Source: an uncultured Clostridia bacterium
GTDB lineage: Bacteria > Bacillota > Clostridia > TANB77 > CAG-465
Direction of reading: 5' to 3'
DNA length: 64,000 bases
Assembly (NCBI GenBank): GCA_944388585.1
Contig: CALXJI010000005.1
Coordinates: forward strand, 1 to 64,000
The notes under the pieces are model-generated. The model made no database searches, was not told where the DNA came from, and saw only the letters and a program-made list of their open reading frames with translations. A program made the position numbers and the translations under genes. Below, one piece after another: positions 43,774 to 52,323 of the stretch. Every line of letters begins with the position of its first letter. Within the stretch, counting starts at the first letter, position 1.

Positions 43774-44455
43774 ATATGCTTTTTATCTCTTCATCACTTA
43801 AATATCTGTATTTTCCAGTCTGTAAATTTCCAAGATTTATATTACCTATTTGTATTCTTTTTAAATTTGTAAGATTTACTCTTACTGCTTCACACATTCT
43901 TCTTACTTGCCTATTCTTCCCCTCAGATATTATAATTTCAAATTGATTATTAGTTAAAATATTGACTTTAGCAGGTCTTGTTATATAATCTCCTATATTA
44001 ACTCCACTCTCTAATAACTCTTTTTGATTTTGTGTAATTTTTTCCTTTGATGTAACAATATATTTTTTAGCTATTTTATTTTTAGGGTGCATTAATTTGT
44101 TTGCAAAATCCCCATCATTTGTAAGAAGTAATAATCCTTCTGTATACATATCTAATCTTCCTATTGGATATACTCTAACATCCTCATCAATTAAGTCTAA
44201 TACACTCTTTCTTCCAAATTGTTCATGACTTGTAGTTACATATCCTTTAGGCTTATTTAGCATTATATATACTTTCTTTTCTTCCTTATTTATTATATTA
44301 TCATCTATCTTTATTATATCTTCTTCTTTTACTTTATATGCTAAATCTTTTATTATTATATCATTTACCTTTACTCTTCCTGACAGTACGTATTCTTCTG
44401 CTTTTCTTCTTGAACATACTCCACAAGATGCAATATATTTGTTTATTCTATCCAC
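43772..44455 (-). CDS. RsuA/RluB/RluF-family pseudouridine synthase
   Basis: S4-domain N-terminus (DRINKYIASCGVCSRRKAEEYV) followed by the catalytic domain of the RsuA/RluB family: LNKPKGYVTTSHEQ, PIGRLDMYTEGLLLLTNDGD with the catalytic Asp, and EGKNRQVRRMCEAV. It modifies rRNA, probably 23S near position 2605 as for RluB. Two GTG codons are possible starts; 44455 is favoured because AGGTG lies just upstream and the 44464 GTG is part of that site. About 227 aa. Confidence 0.87.
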   Translation of the reverse strand: MDRINKYIASCGVCSRRKAEEYVLSGRVKVNDIIIKDLAYKVKEEDIIKIDDNIINKEEKKVYIMLNKPKGYVTTSHEQFGRKSVLDLIDEDVRVYPIGRLDMYTEGLLLLTNDGDFANKLMHPKNKIAKKYIVTSKEKITQNQKELLESGVNIGDYITRPAKVNILTNNQFEIIISEGKNRQVRRMCEAVRVNLTNLKRIQIGNINLGNLQTGKYRYLSDEEIKSI

Positions 44456-44545
44456 ACTAATCACCTTTTTTTATAAAAATCATATTATATATTATCATAA
44501 GCTTATGTTGATATATATTAAAGCTGCATTAATTTGCAGCTTTTT

Positions 44546-45475
44546 TTAATTTGAGACTTTTTCTTTGTTTTCAAGAGACTTTAATATCTCTTTAAAATAT
44601 TCTGGTACATCTTTTTCAAATTCAACAAATTTTCCAGTAGATGGATGTACAAATCCTAAATACTTGGCATGTAACATTTGTCCTTGTACTTTAAATTTGT
44701 TATCTTTTTTTCCATATATTTCATCTCCTACAAGAGGATGATGAATATATGCCATATGAACTCTAATTTGGTGTGTTCTTCCAGTTTCTAGTTGTGCTTC
44801 AACTAAAGTTACATTAGACGAATAAAATCTCTTTAAAATGGCAATATGAGTTACTGCACTTCTAGAGTTTTTATTTGTAACAGCCATTTTTTTTCTATCC
44901 TTAATACTTCTTCCTATTGGCATATCTATTGTTAGACTATCTTCTTTGATTATTCCTTTTACTAAAGCTATATATTTTCTTTTTATGCTATGAACCTTAA
45001 ACTGTGCTGCCAATTTTTTATGTGCATTGTCATTTTTTGCAACAACTAAAATTCCACTTGTATCTTTATCTATTCTATGAACTATACCAGGTCTTATAAC
45101 TCCATTTATTGATGAGAGCTTTCCTTGATGAGAAAGCATCAAAGAGTTTACCATAGTACCTGTATAATTTCCATTTGCTGGATGCACTACCATCCCTTTA
45201 GGCTTATTAACAATAATAATATCATCATCTTCATATAAAATTTCAAGAGGAATATCTTGTGCTATTATATCCTCATTCTTTTTCTCTTCAAAAGTAACAT
45301 CAATGCTATCATTTAATTTAATCTTATATCCAGATTTTTGGCTTTTATTATTTACAAGTACTTTATTGTCATCTATTAATATCTTTATATAACTTCTTGT
45401 TACATCTTCTATATTTTCAGATAAATATATATCTAATCTTTTAGATACATTATCCTTATCTACTATAAAGTTCAT
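44546..45475 (-). CDS. RluA-family pseudouridine synthase (RluD/YlyB type)
   Basis: S4 domain (DNVSKRLDIYLSENI) plus RluA-type catalytic core: VNKPKGMVVHPANGNYTGT, GIVHRIDKDTSGILVVAKND with catalytic Asp, and GRTHQIRVHMAYIHHPLVGD. Expected to modify 23S rRNA helix 69 or similar. Start ATG 45475 is preferred over GTG 45481, as AGGAG sits 5 nt before the ATG. About 309 aa. Follows hslO. Confidence 0.9.
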   Translation of the reverse strand: MNFIVDKDNVSKRLDIYLSENIEDVTRSYIKILIDDNKVLVNNKSQKSGYKIKLNDSIDVTFEEKKNEDIIAQDIPLEILYEDDDIIIVNKPKGMVVHPANGNYTGTMVNSLMLSHQGKLSSINGVIRPGIVHRIDKDTSGILVVAKNDNAHKKLAAQFKVHSIKRKYIALVKGIIKEDSLTIDMPIGRSIKDRKKMAVTNKNSRSAVTHIAILKRFYSSNVTLVEAQLETGRTHQIRVHMAYIHHPLVGDEIYGKKDNKFKVQGQMLHAKYLGFVHPSTGKFVEFEKDVPEYFKEILKSLENKEKVSN

Positions 45476-45483
45476 ATTCACTC

Positions 45484-46353
45484 CTATTTATTAAAAATCT
45501 CATTTATTTGCTCTTCATTAAATCTATATTTTTTATTACAAAATCTGCAAGATATTTCTAGTACTCCTTGTTCTTTTAAAATATCCATAGCTTCCTTTTT
45601 ACCAAGTGCAATTATAGTATTTTTTATTCTATCTATTGAACAATCACACTTAACTTCAACATTATGCTCATATACTGATTCTATATTATTATCTCCCGTA
45701 GTATTTTGAGCAATATCATCTATACTTCTTCCTTCACTCATCAAAGTTGTCATAGACGGAATTTTTACATTAATCTGCTCTAGTTTATCTATTATTTTTT
45801 CATCACAATCTGGTAAAGGCTGAATAATATATCCTCCAGCTTTTGCTACATTACCATCTTTTCCAATTAAAACACCAACTGATACAACTGATGGAGTTTG
45901 TTCTGATACATTAAAATAATATGCAAAATCATCTCCTATCTCTCCACTTAATAGCTCACATGTTCCAATATATGGATCTTTTAGTCCTATATCTTTAATT
46001 ACAGTAAGTGTACCCATACCAATACCCTTTGAAACATCTAATTTTCCTTCCTTGTTTAGTGGTAATTCAACATTTGCACCTTGTATATATCCTTTTATCT
46101 CCAAGCTTTTATTTGCACAAACTACTACACTTCCTAAAGGTCCATCTGCCTTTATTTGAACAGTAAGCCTATTATCCTCATCCTTTAGTGTAGATGCAAT
46201 CATTGCTGATACTATCATAACTCTACCTAATGCAGCTGTTGCCAAATTAGATAAATTATGTATATCTCTTATTTTTTGTACCATATCTGTTGCATCGATA
46301 ACTATAGCTCTTACGCTTTTATCATAAGCTAAATAACGTTTTAAATTACTCAT
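45484..46353 (-). CDS. hslO: Redox-regulated chaperone Hsp33
   Basis: Holdase chaperone activated by oxidation of a zinc-bound cysteine centre. Start ATG 46353 (MSNLKRYLAYDKSVRAIV), with GAGGT 7 nt upstream, matches the family N-terminus; the longer frame adds 18 atypical residues. NLATAALGRVMIVSAMIAS is typical, and the C-terminal zinc motif is intact: VKCDCS and SCRFCNKKYRF. 289 aa. Confidence 0.94.
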   Translation of the reverse strand: MSNLKRYLAYDKSVRAIVIDATDMVQKIRDIHNLSNLATAALGRVMIVSAMIASTLKDEDNRLTVQIKADGPLGSVVVCANKSLEIKGYIQGANVELPLNKEGKLDVSKGIGMGTLTVIKDIGLKDPYIGTCELLSGEIGDDFAYYFNVSEQTPSVVSVGVLIGKDGNVAKAGGYIIQPLPDCDEKIIDKLEQINVKIPSMTTLMSEGRSIDDIAQNTTGDNNIESVYEHNVEVKCDCSIDRIKNTIIALGKKEAMDILKEQGVLEISCRFCNKKYRFNEEQINEIFNK

Positions 46354-46428
46354 TTTTCTACCTCGTTTCAATATATATATTTTAACAAAATCTAACCAAT
46401 TTTTCAATATATTATGTAATATAATTAA

Positions 46429-46462
46429 AAACTCTAAATATTAAATTTAATATTTAGAGTTT
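46429..46462. terminator. Terminator after spoIIAB
   Basis: A 34-bp perfect palindrome, 17 bp on each side (core ACTCTAAATATTAAA). On the minus strand T-rich sequence follows, ending spoIIAB; the structure would also work in the other direction. Confidence 0.85.
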
Positions 46463-46466
46463 AATT

Positions 46467-46907
46467 TTAGTTTGATTTTCTTTTTTTAATTGTTTTGGTC
46501 ATTGTTATTGACGTTCCATCATCTACTCTTGAATCTACTATTACCTCATCCATAAAAGATTCCATTATAGTAAATCCCATACCAGCATGTTCACTTTCTG
46601 GCTTCGATGTATAAGCAGGAGTCATAGCTAAACTTATATCTTCTATCCCCTTTCCAAAGTCTACTACTTTAAGTATTATTTTTTCGTCATCTTTAATAAT
46701 AGCCTCTGTTATTATAATACCATCATCATTTTCTAAATATCCATGATCTATAGCGTTAGTTACAGCCTCAGACAATGCTGTTTTTATATCCATAAGTTCA
46801 TCAAAATGAATATTTATCTCAGATAAAAAAGATGTAATACATAGTCTTATTGATGCTAAATTTTTAATATTTGCTTTTGATTCTATTTTTATATAATTTT
46901 CACTCAT
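46467..46907 (-). CDS. spoIIAB: Anti-sigma-F factor SpoIIAB
   Basis: GHKL-fold kinase that inhibits sigma-F and phosphorylates SpoIIAA. Family signatures: IKTALSEAVTNAIDHGY (N box), VVDFGKGIEDISLAMTPAYTSKPE with G1, and AGMGFTIMESFMDEV. Start ATG at 46907 (MSENYIKIES) rather than 46916 fits other SpoIIAB; either overlaps spoIIAA, so the two are coupled. sigF is not adjacent. Confidence 0.93.
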   Translation of the reverse strand: MSENYIKIESKANIKNLASIRLCITSFLSEINIHFDELMDIKTALSEAVTNAIDHGYLENDDGIIITEAIIKDDEKIILKVVDFGKGIEDISLAMTPAYTSKPESEHAGMGFTIMESFMDEVIVDSRVDDGTSITMTKTIKKRKSN

Positions 46908-47202
46908 ATTGTACACACTCCAATTTTATATTAGATAGCTCTATTATTCTTCTAATATTGCTTGTCGCATTAACTACTGTCATTTTAGCATCAAGAAGCT
47001 TTATTAAGTTATATCTTCCAAGAATAAGTCCTATTCCACTACTATCCATAAATTCTACCCCAGATAAATCTAATACTAATTCATATGGCTGGAATTTCAT
47101 AATATACCCATCTATAACACCTCTTATTGTTCTACAAGAATTCATGTCTAATTCTTCTTCTAAATAAATAGTTAATTTTCCATTTAAATATTTATACTTC
47201 AA
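46900..47202 (-). CDS. spoIIAA: Anti-anti-sigma factor SpoIIAA
   Basis: STAS-domain protein that releases sigma-F when dephosphorylated. It carries VEFMDSSGIGLILGRY with the phosphorylatable serine. The 100-aa protein begins with a TTG start (47202) with GAGGTG about 9 nt upstream; the first in-frame ATG comes too far inside the domain. It overlaps spoIIAB. A possible TATAAT lies upstream, but no clear sigma-H or sigma-A -35 was found. Confidence 0.93.
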   Translation of the reverse strand: MKYKYLNGKLTIYLEEELDMNSCRTIRGVIDGYIMKFQPYELVLDLSGVEFMDSSGIGLILGRYNLIKLLDAKMTVVNATSNIRRIIELSNIKLECVQYE

Positions 47203-47276
47203 TTTTTTCTCACCTCTTTTTGAATATTATATCAAGTTGAAAATAAAAAAAATGTTATATTATGATAGCATAAGAA

Positions 47277-47306
47277 AAATCCTTAAGTTTTTTCTTAAGG
47301 ATTTTC
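47277..47306 (-). terminator. Terminator of the sortase gene
   Basis: AAAATCCTTAAG and CTTAAGGATTTT form a 12-bp stem with loop TTTTTT; TTTTT follows on the minus strand. The stop codon lies close to the stem. Confidence 0.85.
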
Positions 47307-48065
47307 AATTAATCTTGCTTGAACAACAAATCTTCCATTTCTTATTGAGTAATCACAAGTAGAAAGAGTAAGTATTTTATCATTTTGAGTTATCTCAACT
47401 TCAGTTCCATATCTACTTTTATCTACAAGTGAATTTAAAAACTCTCCATACTCATCTATTGATCCAAATACAGTATCTATATAATAAAATTTAGTATCTG
47501 TAGAATATGCACTAAATATTTCATATTTATATAGTCCATTTACAGTTGCAAGCTCTATATATTTATGTGTATCATAAAATTCTTGTCTTTTATAATTTAA
47601 TAATGGTGTAAATCTATTATCTGTTTCTGTATTATGACCATATATTATTATATTAGTCATTGGATCTGATAGTTTATTTATATTACATCTATAATCTAAA
47701 AAATTCTCTCCCCAATATTGTTCTACATTATCTCTATCATTTCTATAATATCTAGTATTATCTTTACCTTGAAATACAGGAGTATCTATACTAGTTCCAG
47801 GTACTTTTAACCACACTACTGCATCTTGATATGTAACATTAATTGCTTTTATTTCCTCAACTAAATTTCTTCCCTCTTGTTCAGAAGTAGTTACAGGTGC
47901 ATTTTCATCACCAATAAAAATATCATAGCCAAGTTCTTCTCCAGGTTTTTCAAGACTTCTATTTGAAAAATAATTGTTTAATAATAGCGCTACAAGACCA
48001 ATTATAGCCATAAGTATTATTACAATTATTACTATTATAATTCCTACATTTCTTTTCTTTTTCAT
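47295..48065 (-). CDS. Class B sortase
   Basis: Membrane-bound transpeptidase that links surface proteins to peptidoglycan. An N-terminal membrane segment (about 6-30) is followed by class B features: MTNIIIYGHNTETDNRF with the catalytic His, the long helical insert, and the catalytic Cys in LTLSTCDYSIRNGRFVVQARL with its Arg. 256 aa. In Clostridia class B sortases recognise (S/N)PxTG- or NVQTG-like signals rather than LPxTG. No substrate gene is next to it. A good promoter precedes it. Confidence 0.9.
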   Translation of the reverse strand: MKKKRNVGIIIVIIVIILMAIIGLVALLLNNYFSNRSLEKPGEELGYDIFIGDENAPVTTSEQEGRNLVEEIKAINVTYQDAVVWLKVPGTSIDTPVFQGKDNTRYYRNDRDNVEQYWGENFLDYRCNINKLSDPMTNIIIYGHNTETDNRFTPLLNYKRQEFYDTHKYIELATVNGLYKYEIFSAYSTDTKFYYIDTVFGSIDEYGEFLNSLVDKSRYGTEVEITQNDKILTLSTCDYSIRNGRFVVQARLIENP

Positions 48066-48091
48066 GTTATCCTCCGATTAAATTCAAAGTA

Positions 48092-48120
48092 ATTATACCA
48101 TATAAAAAATTAATATTCAA
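48092..48120 (-). promoter_or_regulatory. Sigma-A promoter of the sortase gene
   Basis: Minus-strand TTGAAT (48115-48120), 17-bp spacer and TATAAT (48092-48097). Confidence 0.8.
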
Positions 48121-48148
48121 TAACACTTAATATAATCAATTAAAAGAA

Positions 48149-48184
48149 AAAAAATCTCATTCAGTTTTATAAATGAGATTTTTT
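48149..48184 (-). terminator. Terminator of xerD
   Basis: AAAATCTCATT (48151-48161) pairs with AATGAGATTTT (48172-48182) and T-runs follow on both strands. Confidence 0.85.
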
Positions 48185-48189
48185 ATATA

Positions 48190-49065
48190 TTATAAACTTG
48201 TATTTCCGTTTTGTTCTTGTTCATGTAAATGAGCAGCCATTTGTGTATACATCATAGTAGATGCTACATCAGTATGTCCTAATAATTCTTGAACTGTTTT
48301 TACTTCTGCTCCATCTTCTAACATATGAACAGCAAATGAATGTCTTATTGTATGTGGTGTAATATCTTTATCTATTTTAGCTTGATCCTTATATTGCTTT
48401 AATATTTTCCAATAACCTTGTCTTGTCATCTTTTGCCCATTAGTATTTATAAATAAAGTTTTTTCTTCTTCTGTTCTTATTAATAAAGGCCTAACTTTAT
48501 TCATATATTCTTTTAAACATTTTAATGCTAAATTTCCAAGTGGTATATGTCTTTCTGTATTCTTTTTCTTAACTTTAATATATCCACCAGCTAAATTAAC
48601 ATCTTCCACTCTTAAAGATATAAGCTCTGTTACTCTAATACCTGTAGCATATAATATTTCAAGCATTGTCTTATCTCTTTGACCTTTTAATTCAGATAAA
48701 TTTGGTTGCTCTAATAATTTTTCTATTTCCGCTTTTGTAAGTATCAAAGGCTCTTTTCTATCTACCTTTGGTGCCTCAACATTTTCAGCTATATTTGTTT
48801 CAGCTAATTTTTTATTTACCAAATATCTATAAAAAGCTTTTATTGAAGCTGTACTTCTTGATATTGTTGAATTAGATTTTCCGTCTGCCATTAAATGATT
48901 AATGTATTCTTGCATATCCTCTTTAGTTAAGTCAAATATCTTTTTCCCCTGTTTTTCAAAATAATTGCTAAATTGAACTATATCTCTTTCATAAGATGCA
49001 AGTGTATTTTGTGACGCTTGTCTTGCTTTTAAACTGTCGATAAATTCATCAATTATTATTTTCAT
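48190..49065 (-). CDS. xerD: Tyrosine recombinase XerD
   Basis: Site-specific recombinase for chromosome dimer resolution. The SAM-like N-terminal domain is followed by the catalytic residues: Arg in YATGIRVTELISLRVEDV, HxxR in HTIRHSFAVHML, H in LLGHTDVASTMMYTQ and the nucleophile Tyr. 291 aa is canonical. GGAGGAG precedes the ATG. spoIIM lies immediately upstream, as in many Clostridia. No dif site was seen. Confidence 0.92.
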   Translation of the reverse strand: MKIIIDEFIDSLKARQASQNTLASYERDIVQFSNYFEKQGKKIFDLTKEDMQEYINHLMADGKSNSTISRSTASIKAFYRYLVNKKLAETNIAENVEAPKVDRKEPLILTKAEIEKLLEQPNLSELKGQRDKTMLEILYATGIRVTELISLRVEDVNLAGGYIKVKKKNTERHIPLGNLALKCLKEYMNKVRPLLIRTEEEKTLFINTNGQKMTRQGYWKILKQYKDQAKIDKDITPHTIRHSFAVHMLEDGAEVKTVQELLGHTDVASTMMYTQMAAHLHEQEQNGNTSL

Positions 49066-49175
49066 TCTCAGTCTCCTCCATTCGTAATCACTTGTTATTT
49101 TACACTATTTCAATACATTTTGCAAGCTTTTTGGCGAAAATTATGTAATGTTTCTATGTTTAGTGATTTTCTATA

Positions 49176-49772
49176 CTATAAACCTTTGTATAAATTAAAA
49201 ATAATCCCTGTCATTACTTGTTCTAACACTACAGAAAGTGAAATTAAAGAAAATGAAATTATTAGCCAATATATGTTTTTTAGAATGTCTTTAATTTCTA
49301 TTTTTCCGTCACTTGTAAAAGATATATATAAATTAATTATGTTAGTTGATATAAATATATATGCCGACAAAGTAAATAACAATGGTAATATAACGCTTAA
49401 AAATACAGCTATTAGTCCATTTCCAATACCAAGTACACTAAATAGGCAGCAAATATATATTCCTGTTATAATAGCTTTTAACATTAATAATACGCAAACT
49501 GCTATTGGTGCAATTAATGTTATTAATGATAAATATAACAACCCTATAAACAAAATATTGTTTTTTAATCCATTTAATATAACATTTACTGATTTAAAAT
49601 TTTCTTGATTAACACTATCAAATACATTTCTTACAATATCTACATAATCTGTTTTTATACTAGACAAATTAAATAATATTATGCCTATAACTATTCCTAT
49701 TGCATAAATAATTAATAATTTTAATATTGTGTGTAAGTTTTCCACTATATACTTTTGTATGCTTTTATTCAT
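49176..49772 (-). CDS. spoIIM: Stage II sporulation protein M
   Basis: Membrane scaffold of the SpoIID-IIP-IIM engulfment complex. A 198-aa protein with five hydrophobic segments and the SpoIIM pattern GLKNNILFIGLLYLSLITLIAP...GIYICCLFSVLGIGNGLIAVFLSVILP (split here). Start ATG 49772 has GGTGAT 6 nt upstream, within the 3' arm of a hairpin that covers the rnhA-spoIIM gap. spoIIP is at 21.7 kb. Confidence 0.93.
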   Translation of the reverse strand: MNKSIQKYIVENLHTILKLLIIYAIGIVIGIILFNLSSIKTDYVDIVRNVFDSVNQENFKSVNVILNGLKNNILFIGLLYLSLITLIAPIAVCVLLMLKAIITGIYICCLFSVLGIGNGLIAVFLSVILPLLFTLSAYIFISTNIINLYISFTSDGKIEIKDILKNIYWLIISFSLISLSVVLEQVMTGIIFNLYKGL

Positions 49773-49778
49773 AATAAA

Positions 49779-49809
49779 TCACCATATAACACTCTATGCT
49801 ATATGGTGA
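49779..49809 (-). promoter_or_regulatory. Hairpin sequestering the spoIIM ribosome binding site
   Basis: In minus-strand RNA TCACCATATA pairs with TATATGGTGA (49800-49809 with 49779-49788) around an 11-nt loop; GGTGAT, the spoIIM ribosome binding site, is in the 3' arm. A possible sigma-E promoter overlaps it: GAATAAA, a 14-bp spacer, then CATAGAGT in the loop. A transcript from there would start within the loop or 3' arm and lack the masking 5' arm. The hairpin also follows the rnhA stop at 49814 and may act as a weak terminator. Confidence 0.6.
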
Positions 49810-49813
49810 ATTT

Positions 49814-50251
49814 TTATTCAAATTTTTCTCTTTGCTCTACTGCAAGCTTGTCACATCTATTATTTAATTCATCTTGTGCATGACCTTTTACCTTGTTAAA
49901 AGTAACTTTGTGAATTTCAAGTTGTTTTAAGAGTCTCTCCCACAACTCTATATTTTTTACTTCCTTTTTATCTGCTTTTTTCCATCCATTTTTTCTCCAT
50001 GAATATATCCATCCCTTTTCAATGGAATTTACAACATATGCACTGTCACTATATACTTCAACTTCACACGGCTCTTTTAGCATCTCAAGTCCCTTAATTA
50101 CAGCCATCATTTCCATTTTATTATTAGTAGTATCTTTTTGTCCACCTACTACTTCTTTTTCAATATTATTATATATTAATATTGCAGCATATCCACCAGG
50201 TCCAGGATTTCCACTGCATGCACCATCTGTATATAATATTACTTTCTTCAT
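49814..50251 (-). CDS. rnhA: Ribonuclease HI
   Basis: Degrades RNA in RNA-DNA hybrids. Signatures: ILYTDGACSGNPGPGGYAAIL with the first catalytic Asp, NKMEMMAVIKGLEML (Glu), VYSDSAYVVN (Asp) and KGHAQDELNNRCDKLA. The 145-aa length is typical of a bacterial type with no extra domain. GGAGT precedes the ATG. Confidence 0.95.
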   Translation of the reverse strand: MKKVILYTDGACSGNPGPGGYAAILIYNNIEKEVVGGQKDTTNNKMEMMAVIKGLEMLKEPCEVEVYSDSAYVVNSIEKGWIYSWRKNGWKKADKKEVKNIELWERLLKQLEIHKVTFNKVKGHAQDELNNRCDKLAVEQREKFE

Positions 50252-50336
50252 AACTCCTCCATTATTGATTTATGCTAAACTTACATGTATAATATTAACA
50301 TAGAATCAACGTAATATCAATAAGGAAGTGAATTTA

Positions 50337-51497
50337 ATGAAAATTGTTGGAATAATTGCTGAATTTAATCCATTTCATAATGGACATAAATACCTAATTA
50401 AAAAAGCTAAAGAGATAACAAATGCAGATATCGCAATTTGCATTATATCTGGTAATTTCACACAGCTTGGCAATATATCTATTATAGATAAATTTAAAAG
50501 AGCAAAAATTGCAATCGAAAATGGAGCTGATGCAATAATAGAATTACCTACAATTTATGCTACAGCTAGCTCACAATACTTTGCTTTTGGTGCTGTAAAC
50601 ATATTAAACAGTTTAAATTGTATAGATTATTTATGCTTTGGAAGTGAGACTGCAAATATAGAAGAACTAAAAAACATAGCAAATAAATTAATTGCAAATG
50701 AAAAAGAGATATGGAAAATTATACAAGAAGAGTTAAAAAATGGAATTTCTTTTGCTAGTGCAAGACAAAATGCAATTAGTGACTTTTTATCTGCACAAGA
50801 ACTTGCTATATCTTCTCTTTCTAATAATATTCTTGCAATAGAATATATAAAATCATTAATAAAGCTCAAAAGTAATATTACACCAATTGCTATTAAAAGA
50901 AAAGAGCAAGAAAATATAACTAGTGCAACTAGTATTAGACAAATGTTATATGAAGATAATAACTATGTTTATAACTATTTGCCATATAAAAAAATCTATT
51001 TTGATAAAGCTATGTTTAACGATAATTTTTATAAAATAGTACAATATAATATTATTTCTAGGGGTAAAGAATATATAAAAAATATAAATGAAGTAACAGA
51101 AGGTCTTGAAAATAAAATATATAATGCAATAAATGTTTCAGCTAATTATGAAGAATTTATTCACAATATTAAAAGTAAAAGATATCAATTAAGTAAAATT
51201 AAAAGAATACTCATCTATATTTTACTAGATATATCTAAAGAAGATTTTTTAGAACTAAACAATAATAGTAATATATATATTCATCTACTTGCAATAAATA
51301 ATAATATAAAGAATTCTTTACTATCTCTAATAAATAAAAAAGCTAAATGCAAAATATTTACATCAATCAATGATAAATTATTGAATAGTCAATCTGAAAT
51401 CGTAAAAAAGTCTTTACTTTTAGATATAAAGGCAACTAACATATATAGTATATTATCTGATCAAAATATAAATAAAGATTATACTAATAAACTATAA
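50337..51497 (+). CDS. tmcAL: tRNA(Met) cytidine acetate ligase TmcAL
   Basis: Nucleotidyltransferase-fold enzyme that acetylates C34 of elongator tRNA-Met using acetate and ATP. Signature IVGIIAEFNPFHNGHKYLIKKAKE with the H-x-G-H motif, plus AICIISGNFTQLG and YLCFGSETANIEEL. 386 aa. Start ATG 50337 is preferred over GTG 50328, which overlaps the AAGGAA ribosome binding site. Transcribed divergently from rnhA and convergently with the ECF-sigma operon. Confidence 0.9.
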   Translation: MKIVGIIAEFNPFHNGHKYLIKKAKEITNADIAICIISGNFTQLGNISIIDKFKRAKIAIENGADAIIELPTIYATASSQYFAFGAVNILNSLNCIDYLCFGSETANIEELKNIANKLIANEKEIWKIIQEELKNGISFASARQNAISDFLSAQELAISSLSNNILAIEYIKSLIKLKSNITPIAIKRKEQENITSATSIRQMLYEDNNYVYNYLPYKKIYFDKAMFNDNFYKIVQYNIISRGKEYIKNINEVTEGLENKIYNAINVSANYEEFIHNIKSKRYQLSKIKRILIYILLDISKEDFLELNNNSNIYIHLLAINNNIKNSLLSLINKKAKCKIFTSINDKLLNSQSEIVKKSLLLDIKATNIYSILSDQNINKDYTNKL

Positions 51498-51525
51498 AGA
51501 AGATAAGAAAAACCTTATCTTCTTT
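51496..51525. terminator. Bidirectional terminator after tmcAL
   Basis: AAAGAAGATAAG (51496-51507) pairs with CTTATCTTCTTT (51514-51525). It serves tmcAL on plus and the convergent minus gene that ends at 51524. Confidence 0.87.
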
Positions 51526-52312
51526 AATTATTAATATTATTATCTATATACTCTTTTAAATCCTCATATTCTTGTGTTTGATTATTTAAAATATTAGTTT
51601 TTTCAAAATCTAAATTAGTAACACTTACATATTCATCCTCTTGTGGTATTTGTACTTCTCTTAAACCAATCTCAAGTCCTATTATCTCATACGCTTTGTT
51701 TTTTTCATTATATGTAAGATATGCTAAATATGTCTTTCCTTCTTCTATGTCAATATCTTTATTTACACGAATATTCATGTATTCTTCACTAAGTGGTGTT
51801 GTAATTCCATTCATTTTTCTTACCATTAACCTATTTTCTCTTGCTGCCTCAGGTTGTGCGTTATTATATGTTTCCATATCTACATATCCACCTGGCTTCA
51901 TATATGTTATTACATCTCCTTCTTTAAGTGTACCATAAATAGAATTATTTATAAGAGCTTTTCCCAAAGTCATTCCAAACATACTTATATCCATATTCAT
52001 ATAATCTAAAGATATTACCCTTATTATCGCAATATCTGTACATAATTCTTTCAAATTTTCTGGCGTAAATTGTTCTCTAAAACATACAACACTTGCTGGT
52101 GCAGTTGCTGTTTTTTTAATATCATCTGTTACATAAGTAGAAATTTTATATTTTGGTGTTTCTTCTAATATAATCTCATCAATATCACTTATTGATTGTT
52201 CTAATATAGTGTTAGTATTATTTTCTAACTTGACATTAAATTTTACAATTAAAATCGTGCTAACTAAAACTAAAGCTAAAATAAAACTAATTAATATATA
52301 CTTTTTCTTCAT
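51524..52312 (-). CDS. Exported protein sharing the sensor domain of the anti-sigma gene
   Basis: A 262-aa protein with one N-terminal membrane anchor (about 5-24). Its extracytoplasmic part carries IEEGKTYLAYLTYNEKNKAYEIIGLE and TNILNNQTQEYEDLKEYI, which parallel LEEGKTYMMFIRKMAENEY and GMILNNDTKEYQDINSVLY at the C-terminus of the preceding putative anti-sigma factor. So it is likely a paralogue that lost or never had the cytoplasmic sigma-binding part. It is the last gene of the ECF sigma operon, 11 bp downstream. Confidence 0.65.
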   Translation of the reverse strand: MKKKYILISFILALVLVSTILIVKFNVKLENNTNTILEQSISDIDEIILEETPKYKISTYVTDDIKKTATAPASVVCFREQFTPENLKELCTDIAIIRVISLDYMNMDISMFGMTLGKALINNSIYGTLKEGDVITYMKPGGYVDMETYNNAQPEAARENRLMVRKMNGITTPLSEEYMNIRVNKDIDIEEGKTYLAYLTYNEKNKAYEIIGLEIGLREVQIPQEDEYVSVTNLDFEKTNILNNQTQEYEDLKEYIDNNINN

Positions 52313-52323
52313 AAACTCTCCTC

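Noticed and set aside
47203-47276. A sigma-H promoter before spoIIAA
   Set aside because: AGGAT and a TATAAT are present, but spacing and -10 do not fit the sigma-H consensus; I could not support it.
51696-51938. Plus-strand frames opposite the ECF operon
   Set aside because: No ribosome binding sites; shadow of well-supported minus-strand genes.
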